This document shows, piece by piece, positions 9,195 to 19,066 of a stretch of 64,000 bases of DNA. Within the stretch, counting starts at the first letter, position 1. Each line of letters starts with the position of its first letter. Made by a program: the position numbers and the translations under genes. Under the pieces are notes generated by a model. It was given only the letters and a program-made list of their open reading frames with translations, had not been told where the DNA came from and did no database searches. Location: assembly GCA_016791425.1 (NCBI GenBank), contig JAEUMQ010000013.1, forward strand, positions 62,001 to 126,000. Direction: 5' to 3'. The stretch comes from Hyphomonadaceae bacterium (GTDB lineage: Bacteria; Pseudomonadota; Alphaproteobacteria; Caulobacterales; Aquidulcibacteraceae).

Positions 9195-10091
9195 TCAGCC
9201 GTCCGGATCGAGACAAACCACGCGCGGCCCGCGCTTGTCGAAGGTGATCCGCACCCGGCTGTAGAAGGTGTGCGGCTCCCCATCGAGCGTCGCCGGGATG
9301 ACGCCGAGCGAGACGATGTCCCCCGCCTTGCAACGTCGGAGATCCACGGCCGGATCTTCCCGCCAGCCCGGCCCGAGCGCGCCGCGCATGCCGAGCCGAA
9401 AGAGGTCCATCACCCCGCCCGCGTCGAGCCGCGCCCATTCGAGCGCGTCGCCCTCCACCGCTCCGGAGAACGACGGACAAAGCACGCCCACCGCTTCGGC
9501 GCGCGCCATCCGCGCGCCCTCCGGCCGCGCCAAGAGCTTGTGCGCCATCGCGCGCTTGGTGAAGTGCCGGAAGCGCCGCGCCGCGCGCATGAATTTCCAC
9601 TCCCGCACCGCTTCGCGCGCCCGCGCCAGCAGCGTCGGCGCGCCGAACATCGCCGCCACGAAGAACCGTTCCCCGTTCGCGCGGCCATAGGCGAGCCGCC
9701 GCACGCTGCCGCGCTCGAGCGCCGCCTGGAGCGCCTCGGGCCAGGCGAGGTCGCCGTAAAGCGCCTTTGGAAGGATATTGAGCGTGCCGCCCGGCAGGAG
9801 GATGAGCGGCGGCGCGAGCATGGGCGCCGCTTCCGCGACCGCCCGCGCCGTGCCGTCTCCCCCGAGCACGATGATCACGTCCGCGTCGCGCCGGAAGATC
9901 TCTTTCGACACCCGGTCGATGCCGACGAACTCCATCGTCTGGAACGCGTCCGCGACGAGCTCCTTCAGCCGATCGCGATCGGCCTCCGCCACCCCGCCGG
10001 CCTTGACGTTGAAAAGCACCAGCGCCTTGCGCCGCTGGACCTGGCGTTCGCCCGGCGTCAATTCGTCGATGAGATGCGTGAGGATGCCCAT
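9195..10091 (-). CDS. Diacylglycerol/lipid kinase family protein (DAGK catalytic domain)
   Basis: 298 residues. The ATP-binding core is typical: ALVLFNVKAGG at about residue 23, then VIIVLGGDGTARAVAEA and PLILLPGGTLNILPKALYG. This family phosphorylates diacylglycerol or related lipids, or sphingoid bases, at the inner membrane. The Asn of the usual GTxND motif is kept while the following Asp reads Ile, and the enzyme may prefer another lipid. The C-terminal half carries the expected second domain ending in RVRITFDKRGPRVV. It sits directly upstream of the metallophosphoesterase and 36 bases after the GNAT gene. Confidence 0.85.
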   Translation of the reverse strand: MGILTHLIDELTPGERQVQRRKALVLFNVKAGGVAEADRDRLKELVADAFQTMEFVGIDRVSKEIFRRDADVIIVLGGDGTARAVAEAAPMLAPPLILLPGGTLNILPKALYGDLAWPEALQAALERGSVRRLAYGRANGERFFVAAMFGAPTLLARAREAVREWKFMRAARRFRHFTKRAMAHKLLARPEGARMARAEAVGVLCPSFSGAVEGDALEWARLDAGGVMDLFRLGMRGALGPGWREDPAVDLRRCKAGDIVSLGVIPATLDGEPHTFYSRVRITFDKRGPRVVCLDPDG

Positions 10092-10127
10092 TGTGCCCGC
10101 AACGCGCGGAGCCTCGTCCGGTTCCGC

Positions 10128-10637
10128 TCAGGCGATCTTCTTGTAATAGACCACCGTGTCGCAGAACCCGCCGCCGGGCCAAAGCGCGTAGTCCGGAATA
10201 AGTCCGCACCGCACCCAGCCGCCGCTTGCATAAAGCCGCTCCGCATCGGCGCTCGCCGTGTCGAGCACGAGCAGGCTCTTGCCCGCCGCCCGCGCCGCCG
10301 CCTCCGCCGCCTGCAGCAGCGCCGCGCCGAACCCGCGCTTGCGCGCCCGCCGGTGCACCAGCATTTTCGACAGGTCGCCGCGGTGCGGCTGGTTCTCCGG
10401 CTGCGCGAGCACCACTTGCACCGTGCCGACAAGCGCCCCGTCATCCTCCGCCGCGACCACGATCCGCTCGCCGCGCCGCGCGCTCTCGGCGATCTCGCGC
10501 CAATAGGCCTCCGCCTTCTCCCGCGACAGCGGCGCCATGAAGCTCACCGAGGCGCCGCCTTCGACGCAATCGACGAGCACGTCCGCCAAGCCCCCGATCT
10601 CCCGCGCGTCGAACGCGGTGAGCCTGCGCACGCTCAT
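10128..10637 (-). CDS. GNAT family N-acetyltransferase
   Basis: 169 residues of GCN5-related acetyltransferase type. The acetyl-CoA-binding loop is seen as MLVHRRARKRGFGAALLQAAE, followed by a typical LLVLDTASADAERLYASGGW helix-strand region. It transfers an acetyl group to an unknown amine. The start ATG overlaps the stop of the XRE-cupin regulator (ATGA), so the two genes are translated together and the regulator may control this enzyme's gene. A longer in-frame reading exists upstream but lies inside the regulator gene. Confidence 0.87.
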   Translation of the reverse strand: MSVRRLTAFDAREIGGLADVLVDCVEGGASVSFMAPLSREKAEAYWREIAESARRGERIVVAAEDDGALVGTVQVVLAQPENQPHRGDLSKMLVHRRARKRGFGAALLQAAEAAARAAGKSLLVLDTASADAERLYASGGWVRCGLIPDYALWPGGGFCDTVVYYKKIA

Positions 10638-11212
10638 CTCCGCCCTCCGCTGGCCAGCGCCACGATGTAGCGCGCCGCCTTCTTCGTCCGGTTGCGGAAC
10701 GCCACCGGCGCATCGAGCTTCATCGCCAGGCAATCATCCGCCTGCAAACGGTGCGTTTCGCCCCCGACGCTCACCTCGATGGCGCCCTCCTGCACCCAGA
10801 CCTGCTGATGGATCATGGGCTCGCGCGCGCCGGTCTCGTAAGCCACCGAGGCGCCGGCCGGCATCGTCACCTCCACCAATTGGATAGGCGAGGGGTGGTT
10901 GGGCGAGATGTTGCGCCGCACATAGCCCGATTGCGGATCGCGCCAGTGCGCCCGATCCTTGCCTCGCGACACGGGCGACGCCGCCGCCAGCGGCTCGAAC
11001 AGCGACGCCAGCGAAACGCCCAGCCCGGTCGCGATCTTCTCCAGCACGACCGCTGTTGCGCTCGCCTCGCCGCGCTCCACCAGCGACAGCATCGAGCGGC
11101 TCACCGCGCACTTCCCCGCCAGCGCCTCGAGACTGAGCCCCAGCTCGGCCCTGAGCGCGCAAACGCGCGCAGCGATGCGCGCATTGATGTCCTCGGACGA
11201 GGCCTCCAACAT
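10634..11212 (-). CDS. XRE-family regulator with C-terminal cupin sensor domain
   Basis: 192 residues. The N-terminal Cro/CI-type helix-turn-helix spans about 8-65 (LGLSLEALAGKCAVSRSMLSLVE). The C-terminal cupin barrel (about 105-190) includes PAGASVAYETGAREPMIHQQ and LQADDCLAMKLDAPVAF. Regulators of this build bind small ligands in the cupin and usually repress their own operon. It heads a run with the acetyltransferase (ATGA overlap), the lipid kinase, the phosphoesterase and the GST. A start 14 codons upstream (11254) is possible. It is divergent from the beta-barrel gene at 11335, so the 122 bases between them hold both promoters. Confidence 0.85.
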   Translation of the reverse strand: MLEASSEDINARIAARVCALRAELGLSLEALAGKCAVSRSMLSLVERGEASATAVVLEKIATGLGVSLASLFEPLAAASPVSRGKDRAHWRDPQSGYVRRNISPNHPSPIQLVEVTMPAGASVAYETGAREPMIHQQVWVQEGAIEVSVGGETHRLQADDCLAMKLDAPVAFRNRTKKAARYIVALASGGRR

Positions 11213-11299
11213 AATGGATCCACGATCCAGGAAACAGGAGCAGTTGTCAAACACGCCGCCGCGAGATTCCCGTTGGCAATTCCCGCCCCACGCGTATTG

Positions 11300-11314
11300 T
11301 TAACCAAACGTTAC
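11300..11314. promoter_or_regulatory. Candidate CtrA binding site
   Basis: The sequence TTAA-CCAAACG-TTAC matches the CtrA box consensus TTAA-N7-TTAA at seven of eight fixed bases. It lies 20 bases before the ATG of the beta-barrel gene, in the divergent region shared with the XRE-cupin regulator. CtrA is the cell-cycle master regulator of Caulobacterales; its use here is inference. The site is so close to the start codon that it may repress this gene or serve the divergent one. Confidence 0.4.
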
Positions 11315-11334
11315 TCCGTGGGTGGGGAAGAGCG

Positions 11335-12798
11335 ATGCGTAACTTGGTGGCCTGCGGCGCGGGCGTGGCGGCGGTGACAGCGGTGGCGGCGCCGCCGGAT
11401 GCGCTGGCGAATGCGCAGGAAGAGGCCCAGAAGCAGGCGTCGCGGCTCATCAGCCAAGCCATCAGCGACCGCATCGCGGCGCGCACGGACCTGTCGTTCG
11501 ACTCCTCGCCCGGCGTCGGCGACCGCGCCGCCTGGGGCATCTCGTCCTATTCCAAGCTGGACTCCGCCCAGGACGCCGCCGCCGCCGCGAGCTTCGACTT
11601 CGGCATGGACCTCGGCCTCCTGGCCGGCGGCTATGATTGGGGCGTCAGCGACAGGATCATCTCCGGCGTCAACACCAGCCTCTATTTCTTCAACGGCGAC
11701 GCCGCCTCCGACGACGGCTTCGGCGGCACGCTCAACACCGAGCTCACCGGCGTCGGCTTCACTGCCGCGCCCTACGTCGCCTACCAGGTCAACGACTATT
11801 TCTTCCTCTCCGGCGTGTTCGGCGCGGGCTACAGCTCCACCACCGTCGATATTCCGTCCTACACCGTCAGTCTTGGCCCCCCGCTCGGCTCCTTCACGAG
11901 CCCGGCGATGTCGCTCACGTCCGGCGCCGCGACCCTCAACGCCGATCTGGCCGCCAATTTCGTCCAGAGCGCCGGGCTCGTGAGCTTCCGCGAGAAGGTG
12001 CTCTATCGGGCCAATTACTCGATCCCGGATTCGGGCGGCGAGAGCACTCTCTCCAGCTCCTTCGGCGTCGGCGCGGAAGCCGAGATGAAGGTCGGCGCCA
12101 ATGCCGGCATCTACCTCAACGCAGAAAGCAATTATCAGATCGACGACGACGCGACCGAGGATCGCTACCCGATCTATGTCGGCGCCGGCATCAATTACCG
12201 GCCGAGCGAATACATGCAGTTCGGCGCCGGCTATCAGACCGAGTTCGGCGACGACACCACCGACATATCCTCGATTCTCGTCACCGGCCGCATCAAGTTC
12301 CGCGGCGGACTGCGCGCGCAGAACAACGCCCCGCCGGTCGATAACCGCATCGCGCCGGTGGACGATTATTCGCCGCTCTATTCGCCCGCTTCTGCGCCGG
12401 CGGCGCCGCCTGCACCGGCCCCCGCGCCGACGCAATATCAGCAATACCAGGGCTTCCAGCCCGCCCAGGGCGCGCAGCAATACCAGGCCGCCCAGCAATA
12501 TCAGGGCGCGCAATATCAAGGTTCGCCCTACCAAGGCGCGCCGGCCGCCGCGCCCACCTATCAAAGCGCGCAGGCCTACATGCCCGCGCCCGGCCAGCAG
12601 CCGGCCTTCCAGCCCGTCGCCGCCGAGGCGCGCGCCTATCCCGCGCAAACCAGCGCCGCCTCGAGCGTGTGCGAAAGCCGCCTTGCGCAGCAGATGCAGA
12701 CGCGCCAGCAGGCCGGACGCGCCTCTCCCGAAGAGGACGCCCGCACCTTCCGCGCCATCTACGACGATTACGATCGCTGCATGGTCGCCGCCCGCTAG
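11335..12798 (+). CDS. Predicted outer-membrane beta-barrel protein with Gln/Tyr/Pro-rich tail
   Basis: 487 residues. A signal-like N-terminus (MRNLVACGAGVAAVTAVAA, ending near LAN) precedes a region of alternating hydrophobic strands (about 60-330) such as SFDFGMDLGLLAGGYDWGV and YVGAGINYRPSEYMQFGAGY, typical of an autotransporter-like or porin-like barrel. From about 350 to 450 it becomes Pro/Ala then Gln/Tyr/Gly rich, with QYQGAQ-like near-repeats. The last 45 residues form a small domain with two Cys (VCESRL and YDRCMV). The next gene, an exported caspase-like peptidase, starts 9 bases after the stop, so the two are very probably one operon. No precise family recognised. Confidence 0.7.
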   Translation: MRNLVACGAGVAAVTAVAAPPDALANAQEEAQKQASRLISQAISDRIAARTDLSFDSSPGVGDRAAWGISSYSKLDSAQDAAAAASFDFGMDLGLLAGGYDWGVSDRIISGVNTSLYFFNGDAASDDGFGGTLNTELTGVGFTAAPYVAYQVNDYFFLSGVFGAGYSSTTVDIPSYTVSLGPPLGSFTSPAMSLTSGAATLNADLAANFVQSAGLVSFREKVLYRANYSIPDSGGESTLSSSFGVGAEAEMKVGANAGIYLNAESNYQIDDDATEDRYPIYVGAGINYRPSEYMQFGAGYQTEFGDDTTDISSILVTGRIKFRGGLRAQNNAPPVDNRIAPVDDYSPLYSPASAPAAPPAPAPAPTQYQQYQGFQPAQGAQQYQAAQQYQGAQYQGSPYQGAPAAAPTYQSAQAYMPAPGQQPAFQPVAAEARAYPAQTSAASSVCESRLAQQMQTRQQAGRASPEEDARTFRAIYDDYDRCMVAAR

Positions 12799-12807
12799 CG
12801 GCGCCAG

Positions 12808-15009
12808 ATGCATCGCATGCGCGCCGTCTGGGCCCTGGCGATCGCGCTCGCGTGCGCGCCGTTCGCGGCCGCCCACGCGCAGGACGTCGGCGGCGTCATC
12901 TCGCGCGAAGCTGGCCGTCAAGCCGGCCGCATCAACACCACCCAAACCCAGAACGAAGCTGCCGACCGCATCATCCGCCCGATCCTGCGCGTCGCCAACG
13001 AACTGCGCGCCACCGCGCTCGGCGCCGACCCCACCGGCCGCGTCGCAGCCATCGGTCTCGAGGGCGGCGCTCTATCGATCTGGGACGTCGCCCGCGGCCG
13101 CGAGATCCAGCGCTCGCGCCTCGGCTTCCGCAACATCGCCGCCGCCGCCGCCGCGCAGGGCGGCCGGCTGGCGATCGCCGGCGACGCCGACGGACGGCTC
13201 TCGCTCCTTTATCTTGGCCGCGAGAGCGCGCTCCCCCCGGGCCCGCCGGCGACCGCGATCGCACTCACCAATGACGCCGCCCTCGCCGCCATCGGCCGCG
13301 CCGACGGCTCGATCCTCTTGCTCACGCCGCTCCAGGGCGGCCAGCCGCGCACCACCGGCGTCGGCGAGCGCATCGCCGCGCTCGGCTTCACGCCGGACGG
13401 CGCAGCACTCCGCGTGCTGACCGCAAGCGCCCGCCTCATCGCTTTCCCGCTCACCGCGCCGATCCCGCCGACCCGGACAGATCTATCCGTACACGGAGAG
13501 ATCGTCTCGGCCGCCTTCGCCCCGGACGGCCGCCGCGCGCTCGTCTCGCTGCGCAACGGCCGCGTCGAGAGCATCGATCTCGCCAGCGGCCGCGCAGAGA
13601 GCACGCAGGGCCGCGCAGTCGGCGCCCTCGCCGCGGGCCCGCAACCGGGCGTCTTTCTCGCCATCGGCGCCGACGGCCGCGTCGCCCTCGCCGAGCTTCG
13701 CAACGGCGCCGAGGCGGCGCGCCTCATCTCCACGCCGCGCGGCTGGGCGGTGATGGATCACGCCGGACGTTACGATGGCTCGAACGACGCGCTCGCCGAC
13801 ATCGTCTGGCAGGCCGGCCCCGACGCCTTCAACGTGCAGGATTTCGCCGAGCGCTATTTCGAGCCGGGCGTGCTCGGCCGCTATTGGCGCGGCGAGGAGG
13901 GCCGCCTCGCGCCCGCGGCGGCGATCACCGAAGGCGTCGGCCGCCCCCCAAAGGTCGAGCTCGTCATTTCCAACGAGACCCAGCGCATCCCCGGCCAACC
14001 CTTCCAGGTCGTCGTGCTCGCCACCGACATGGGCGCGGGCGTGGACAATATCCGGCTCTACCATAACGGCCGCCTCGTCGATCGCAGCGCCATGGTGCAG
14101 ACGCAGAACCTGCAGGCGAACGGCCGCAACGTGCGCGCCATCGCCTTCTCCACGCTGCCGAGCGGCGGCATGAACACCTTCCGCGCCCTCGCCTCCACCA
14201 GCGAACGGATCGACGGATCATCCGAGCGCGCGCAAGTGCGCTTTCCCGAAGCGGCCGCGCGCGGCGTGCAGCATGTGATCGTCGCCGGCATCGACCAGTA
14301 CACGGGCGAGCTGCCGAGCCTCAATTTCGCCGTCGCCGACGCCCGCGCCGTCGCCGACTATTTCCGCGTCGCGCAGATGGGCGGCTATTCCAACCGCCGC
14401 GTGAGCGCGCTCTTCAACGCTCAGGCAGCCAAGCAATCCGTGCTCGGAGCAATCGCCGCTGCAGCCGCCGCGAGCGGCGTGGACGATTCCATCCTCATCT
14501 ATCTCGCCGGCCACGGCTTTGCGGTCTCGCGCGCCGACTGGCGCTTTGCCCCATCCGGCGCAATCCCGGACGGCCCGATGCTGAACGCGACGACCATCTC
14601 CGGCGCGGAGCTGGAGGCCGCGCTCGTCGGCGCACGCGCGCGCCGCGTCGTCGTCATGATCGACGCTTGCCAATCGACCGCCGCGTTCGGCGCCTTCGTC
14701 GATCAGCGCGAGCTCTATCGCCGCTTCTTCAACGATCTGTCGCGCACCACGGGCCTCGCGGTCTTCACCGCCGCGCGCCCCGACGCCGACGCCTACGAGC
14801 TCAATCAGCTCGGCCACGGCGCCTTCACGTTCGCCATGCTGCAGGGCCTCACCGGCCGCGCCGATGCAGCCCCGCCGGACGGCCGCGTCATGGTCGCCGA
14901 GCTTGCGTCCTACCTAGAAAGCTCCGTTCCCGCGCTCGTCCTTCAACACGAAGGCGCGCAGCAGGAAGCCGGCGCCTTCGTCCTCGGCGCCGACTTCGAC
15001 CTGCGCTGA
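12808..15009 (+). CDS. Exported caspase-like (peptidase C14) protein with propeller-like N-terminal half
   Basis: 733 residues. A Sec signal peptide (MRAVWALAIALACAPFAAAHA) exports it. Residues about 60-320 form repeated WD40-like blades (GAVAAIGLEGGALSIWDV-like strings, FAPDGRRALVSLRNGRVESI). Residues 320-470 look beta-sandwich-like. Residues 475-730 are a caspase/metacaspase p20-like fold: VIVAGIDQYTGELPSLNFA, the catalytic His in YLAGHGF (His569) and the catalytic Cys in MIDACQST (Cys621). Both catalytic residues are present, so cysteine peptidase activity outside the cytoplasm is predicted. Bacterial C14 enzymes usually cut after Arg or Lys; the substrate here is unknown. It is the second gene of the barrel-caspase pair. 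A start three codons later is equally possible. Confidence 0.85.
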   Translation: MHRMRAVWALAIALACAPFAAAHAQDVGGVISREAGRQAGRINTTQTQNEAADRIIRPILRVANELRATALGADPTGRVAAIGLEGGALSIWDVARGREIQRSRLGFRNIAAAAAAQGGRLAIAGDADGRLSLLYLGRESALPPGPPATAIALTNDAALAAIGRADGSILLLTPLQGGQPRTTGVGERIAALGFTPDGAALRVLTASARLIAFPLTAPIPPTRTDLSVHGEIVSAAFAPDGRRALVSLRNGRVESIDLASGRAESTQGRAVGALAAGPQPGVFLAIGADGRVALAELRNGAEAARLISTPRGWAVMDHAGRYDGSNDALADIVWQAGPDAFNVQDFAERYFEPGVLGRYWRGEEGRLAPAAAITEGVGRPPKVELVISNETQRIPGQPFQVVVLATDMGAGVDNIRLYHNGRLVDRSAMVQTQNLQANGRNVRAIAFSTLPSGGMNTFRALASTSERIDGSSERAQVRFPEAAARGVQHVIVAGIDQYTGELPSLNFAVADARAVADYFRVAQMGGYSNRRVSALFNAQAAKQSVLGAIAAAAAASGVDDSILIYLAGHGFAVSRADWRFAPSGAIPDGPMLNATTISGAELEAALVGARARRVVVMIDACQSTAAFGAFVDQRELYRRFFNDLSRTTGLAVFTAARPDADAYELNQLGHGAFTFAMLQGLTGRADAAPPDGRVMVAELASYLESSVPALVLQHEGAQQEAGAFVLGADFDLR

Positions 15010-15024
15010 TCCTGTCAAGGACCG

Positions 15025-15498
15025 TCACTCCGCGCACTGCGCCATCGCGTAGTCGATCACGTTCTCATCGTCGATCGGCAATGCGCCGACGCGCGCATGC
15101 ACAGCGACATCATACTTGAAGCCGCCCTTCACCAGCAGCGCGGCGTACTCCTGTCCCAAATGCGTCTGGTTGCGCCATCCGCAATTGGCGAAATTCGTCA
15201 CATGACGCGCGTCGTCATACGGCTGAACATGCCAAACCCCGTGGCTGTCGCGCGCGTAGAGCAGCACCCAGGCGCCGCGCGGCGTCGTGCCAATCACGCT
15301 GCCGGCCAACGCCTCCATCCTGGTGGGCCCTTCACCGCACACCGCTGGTTCCGTGATTTGAATGTCCGGAACCTGCTCTTCGAGCGCCCGGCACTCGACC
15401 GAGGGCGCCGCACGTTCCGCCCGATCGCACGACGCCAACACGCCGCTCGCCGCCATACCCAGACAGACAAGCACGATCATCCGACCTGAAGGGCGCAT
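15025..15498 (-). CDS. Predicted lipoprotein of unknown function
   Basis: 157 residues. The start follows a strong GGGAGG. The signal peptide (IVLVCLGMAASGVLASC) ends in the lipobox LASC. The mature protein has several further Cys (VECRALE, AVCGEG, NCGWRN, AQCAE), suggesting disulfides in the periplasm. I do not recognise a family. It is convergent with the caspase gene, separated by 15 bases. Confidence 0.65.
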   Translation of the reverse strand: MRPSGRMIVLVCLGMAASGVLASCDRAERAAPSVECRALEEQVPDIQITEPAVCGEGPTRMEALAGSVIGTTPRGAWVLLYARDSHGVWHVQPYDDARHVTNFANCGWRNQTHLGQEYAALLVKGGFKYDVAVHARVGALPIDDENVIDYAMAQCAE

Positions 15499-15644
15499 TG
15501 CACGCCTCCCAGCTGTTGACGCGTCCCCGGCGGGACCGTCTGCCGGCATATTCTACTTCTGGTGGCGCTTGTCCAGGCGCCGCAACTTATGCAGCATTGC
15601 ACGCTGCGGCGGCCCGCGCCCGCGCGCGTCCCACGGCGCGAAAG

Positions 15645-15941
15645 CTATTTCAGCGCCAGCACCACATCGCCGGAGATCGGGTCGGTCACCCCGAGTCCGC
15701 CGCCAAGGTCCTCAAGCGTCTCCCGGAAACTGTCGAGCGTCGCGATCATCTGCGGACGCGCGGCGGCCAGCGCCTCCATGCCCGTCCATTCCGCGACGAT
15801 CGCATAGGCGCGATCCCCCGTCTTGATGATGTGCGCGCGCTGGAACCCGGGCCAGCTCACGGAGATGCGTTTATGTGCGTCGAGGAAATCCTGCTCGCGG
15901 CCGGGCTTCACCTTGAACCGCACGACATTGAACGCGGTCAT
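15645..15941 (-). CDS. Small ABM-domain (antibiotic biosynthesis monooxygenase-like) protein
   Basis: 98 residues of the dimeric alpha-beta barrel type: VRFKVKPGREQDFLDAHKR, then AIVAEWTGMEALAAARPQM. Members include quinol monooxygenases, haem-degrading enzymes and many proteins of unknown function, so no substrate is assigned. It has no signal peptide. It stands alone between a lipoprotein gene and a TerB-like gene, with gaps of about 100-150 bases on each side in which I see nothing. Confidence 0.75.
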   Translation of the reverse strand: MTAFNVVRFKVKPGREQDFLDAHKRISVSWPGFQRAHIIKTGDRAYAIVAEWTGMEALAAARPQMIATLDSFRETLEDLGGGLGVTDPISGDVVLALK

Positions 15942-16047
15942 CGCTCTTCCTCCCGCGCGCGCCCGCGCAACCGCGGCCGCGCACGAGTATGCGTTCGACG
16001 CCCGCCGGGCGGCGGTTACAAGGCCTGAGCGCAGGACAAGCGATCAC

Positions 16048-16440
16048 TTAGACCGCGTTGCGGAAGGGCTGCATGATCATGTCGAGCGCGCTCGGCCCAT
16101 GGGAAAAGCCGATCGCCTCGATATAGCCCACGAGCGCCGCGCTCTCCGCCGCGTCCAGACGCCCATCCGCCGCGATCACGCGCACCAGCCCGCGCAGCAC
16201 GGTTTTCCGCTCCTCCTCCGAGAAGTGCACGCCCGCGCGGCCGAGATAGGCGCAGAGGTCCTCGCGGGTCAGCGTCGCCAGCTCGAGCCGCAGATCGACC
16301 TGGGCGCGCTCGAACGGCGCGCCCTTCACCTCGGTCATGATCTTGACGATCTCGTCGCGCTCGGAGGCGTCGGCCGCGCCGTCGATGCGCGCGCCGTTGA
16401 CCAGAACCTCAAGCAGGAATTCCAGGAATTTCGGCGACAT
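16048..16440 (-). CDS. TerB-like tellurite-resistance family protein
   Basis: 130 residues, all-helical and acidic. The family pattern is visible as two related halves: a short helix pair ending in SERDEIVKIM, and VLRGLVRVIAADGRLDAAESAALVGYI, whose IAADGRLDAAE segment is the hallmark acidic metal-binding turn of TerB-like domains. The function of stand-alone members is not known; the name does not imply tellurite resistance here. The start at MSPKFLEF is preferred over one nine codons upstream. It lies 27 bases downstream of pyrG on the same strand. Confidence 0.7.
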   Translation of the reverse strand: MSPKFLEFLLEVLVNGARIDGAADASERDEIVKIMTEVKGAPFERAQVDLRLELATLTREDLCAYLGRAGVHFSEEERKTVLRGLVRVIAADGRLDAAESAALVGYIEAIGFSHGPSALDMIMQPFRNAV

Positions 16441-16467
16441 GTGGTGCGCTCCGGCCGCAAGGTCCAA

Positions 16468-18123
<1,656 letters not shown>

Positions 18124-18275
18124 TCAGCGGATTCGAACCCCGCCTGGACCCTGTTTCGGGGGCCGCCCCAAAGCACGCCCAACCGTCGGCGGCCCACATT
18201 CCCTCATTGCCGCAACGATTCGGTTTCGCATCGATTGACGCCAGATCGGCGCCATTCCCACGACTGGTCCGGCCC

Positions 18276-18941
18276 CTATTGGTCCGGCCCGGCGCGCTGG
18301 CGCAGCTCCGGCAACGGCTGTGGGATACTCGATTCGGACGCCGCGGTCGTCGCCGGCGCCGGAGTGCGCGGTCGCGGCCGCTCGGCCGGGGTCGTCGCGG
18401 CGGGCTGTGCGGCGCTCGTCGTGGAGCGCGGCGCGGGGGTCGGCGTCGGCCGGTTTTGCGGCGCAGGCGTCGCAGCGGCCTGACGCGCCGGCGGCGGCTG
18501 GGTCACGGGCCCCGCCCGCTCGATCGGCGCGGCGCGCTCAGCAGCGTCCACAGGCGCAGGCGCAACCCCCTCCGCCCCGGCTGGCGCATCCATTGCGGCC
18601 GGCGCAGCGGCGGTCTCGGAGGTTTGGGAGGGCGCAGGCGCAGGCGTCGGAGGCGGCGTCGCCGCCGGCCGGACTGCAGCCGGCCGGTCGAGCACGATCG
18701 AGTTCTCCAGCTGCTTCTGCTCCCACCCCGAGAGCAGGCTCAAGCTGATGGAAGTGATGAGGAAAAGCAGACCCGCCACCATCGTCATCTTGCCCAGCGC
18801 GTCCGCCGCGCCGCGGCCCGAGATGAGCGACCCGGACCCTCCGCCCATGCCGAGCGCCCCGCCTTCGGAGCGTTGCAGCAGCACAAGGCCCACAAGGCCG
18901 GCCGCGATGAAGAGATGCACGATGAGGAGGACGGTGCTCAT
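18276..18941 (-). CDS. secG: Preprotein translocase subunit SecG with long Pro/Ala-rich tail
   Basis: 221 residues. Residues 1-75 are a normal SecG: membrane helix 1 (STVLLIVHLFIAAGLVGLVL), the conserved LLQRSEGGALGMGGG loop, and helix 2 (MTMVAGLLFLITSISLSLL). SecG binds SecY and helps protein export through the inner membrane. The remaining 145 or so residues are Pro, Ala, Thr and Gln rich, far longer than the usual SecG tail, and probably disordered. The tail contains repeated AP/PT strings. The position next to tpiA and pyrG is usual for alphaproteobacteria. Confidence 0.92.
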   Translation of the reverse strand: MSTVLLIVHLFIAAGLVGLVLLQRSEGGALGMGGGSGSLISGRGAADALGKMTMVAGLLFLITSISLSLLSGWEQKQLENSIVLDRPAAVRPAATPPPTPAPAPSQTSETAAAPAAMDAPAGAEGVAPAPVDAAERAAPIERAGPVTQPPPARQAAATPAPQNRPTPTPAPRSTTSAAQPAATTPAERPRPRTPAPATTAASESSIPQPLPELRQRAGPDQ

Positions 18942-19066
18942 TCTCACTCCTGAATCCCAAAAACGGCCTCGCCACGCCTGCGAAGCCGTTCCTGAGAGAA
19001 CAAAGCGGGTTCCATAGACGAGCGGCGCTTTTGTGGCCAGCGCCGATGGCGTCTATTTGGTCGCGG

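Noticed and set aside
9193-10209. Long upstream in-frame extension of the metallophosphoesterase frame through the lipid kinase gene
   Set aside because: The extension is the out-of-frame reading of the lipid kinase; the family N-terminus and coupled start fix the true start at 9192.
11311-12945. A 544-codon minus-strand frame opposite the beta-barrel gene
   Set aside because: Antisense shadow; the plus-strand frame has a signal peptide and beta-barrel pattern and sits in an operon.
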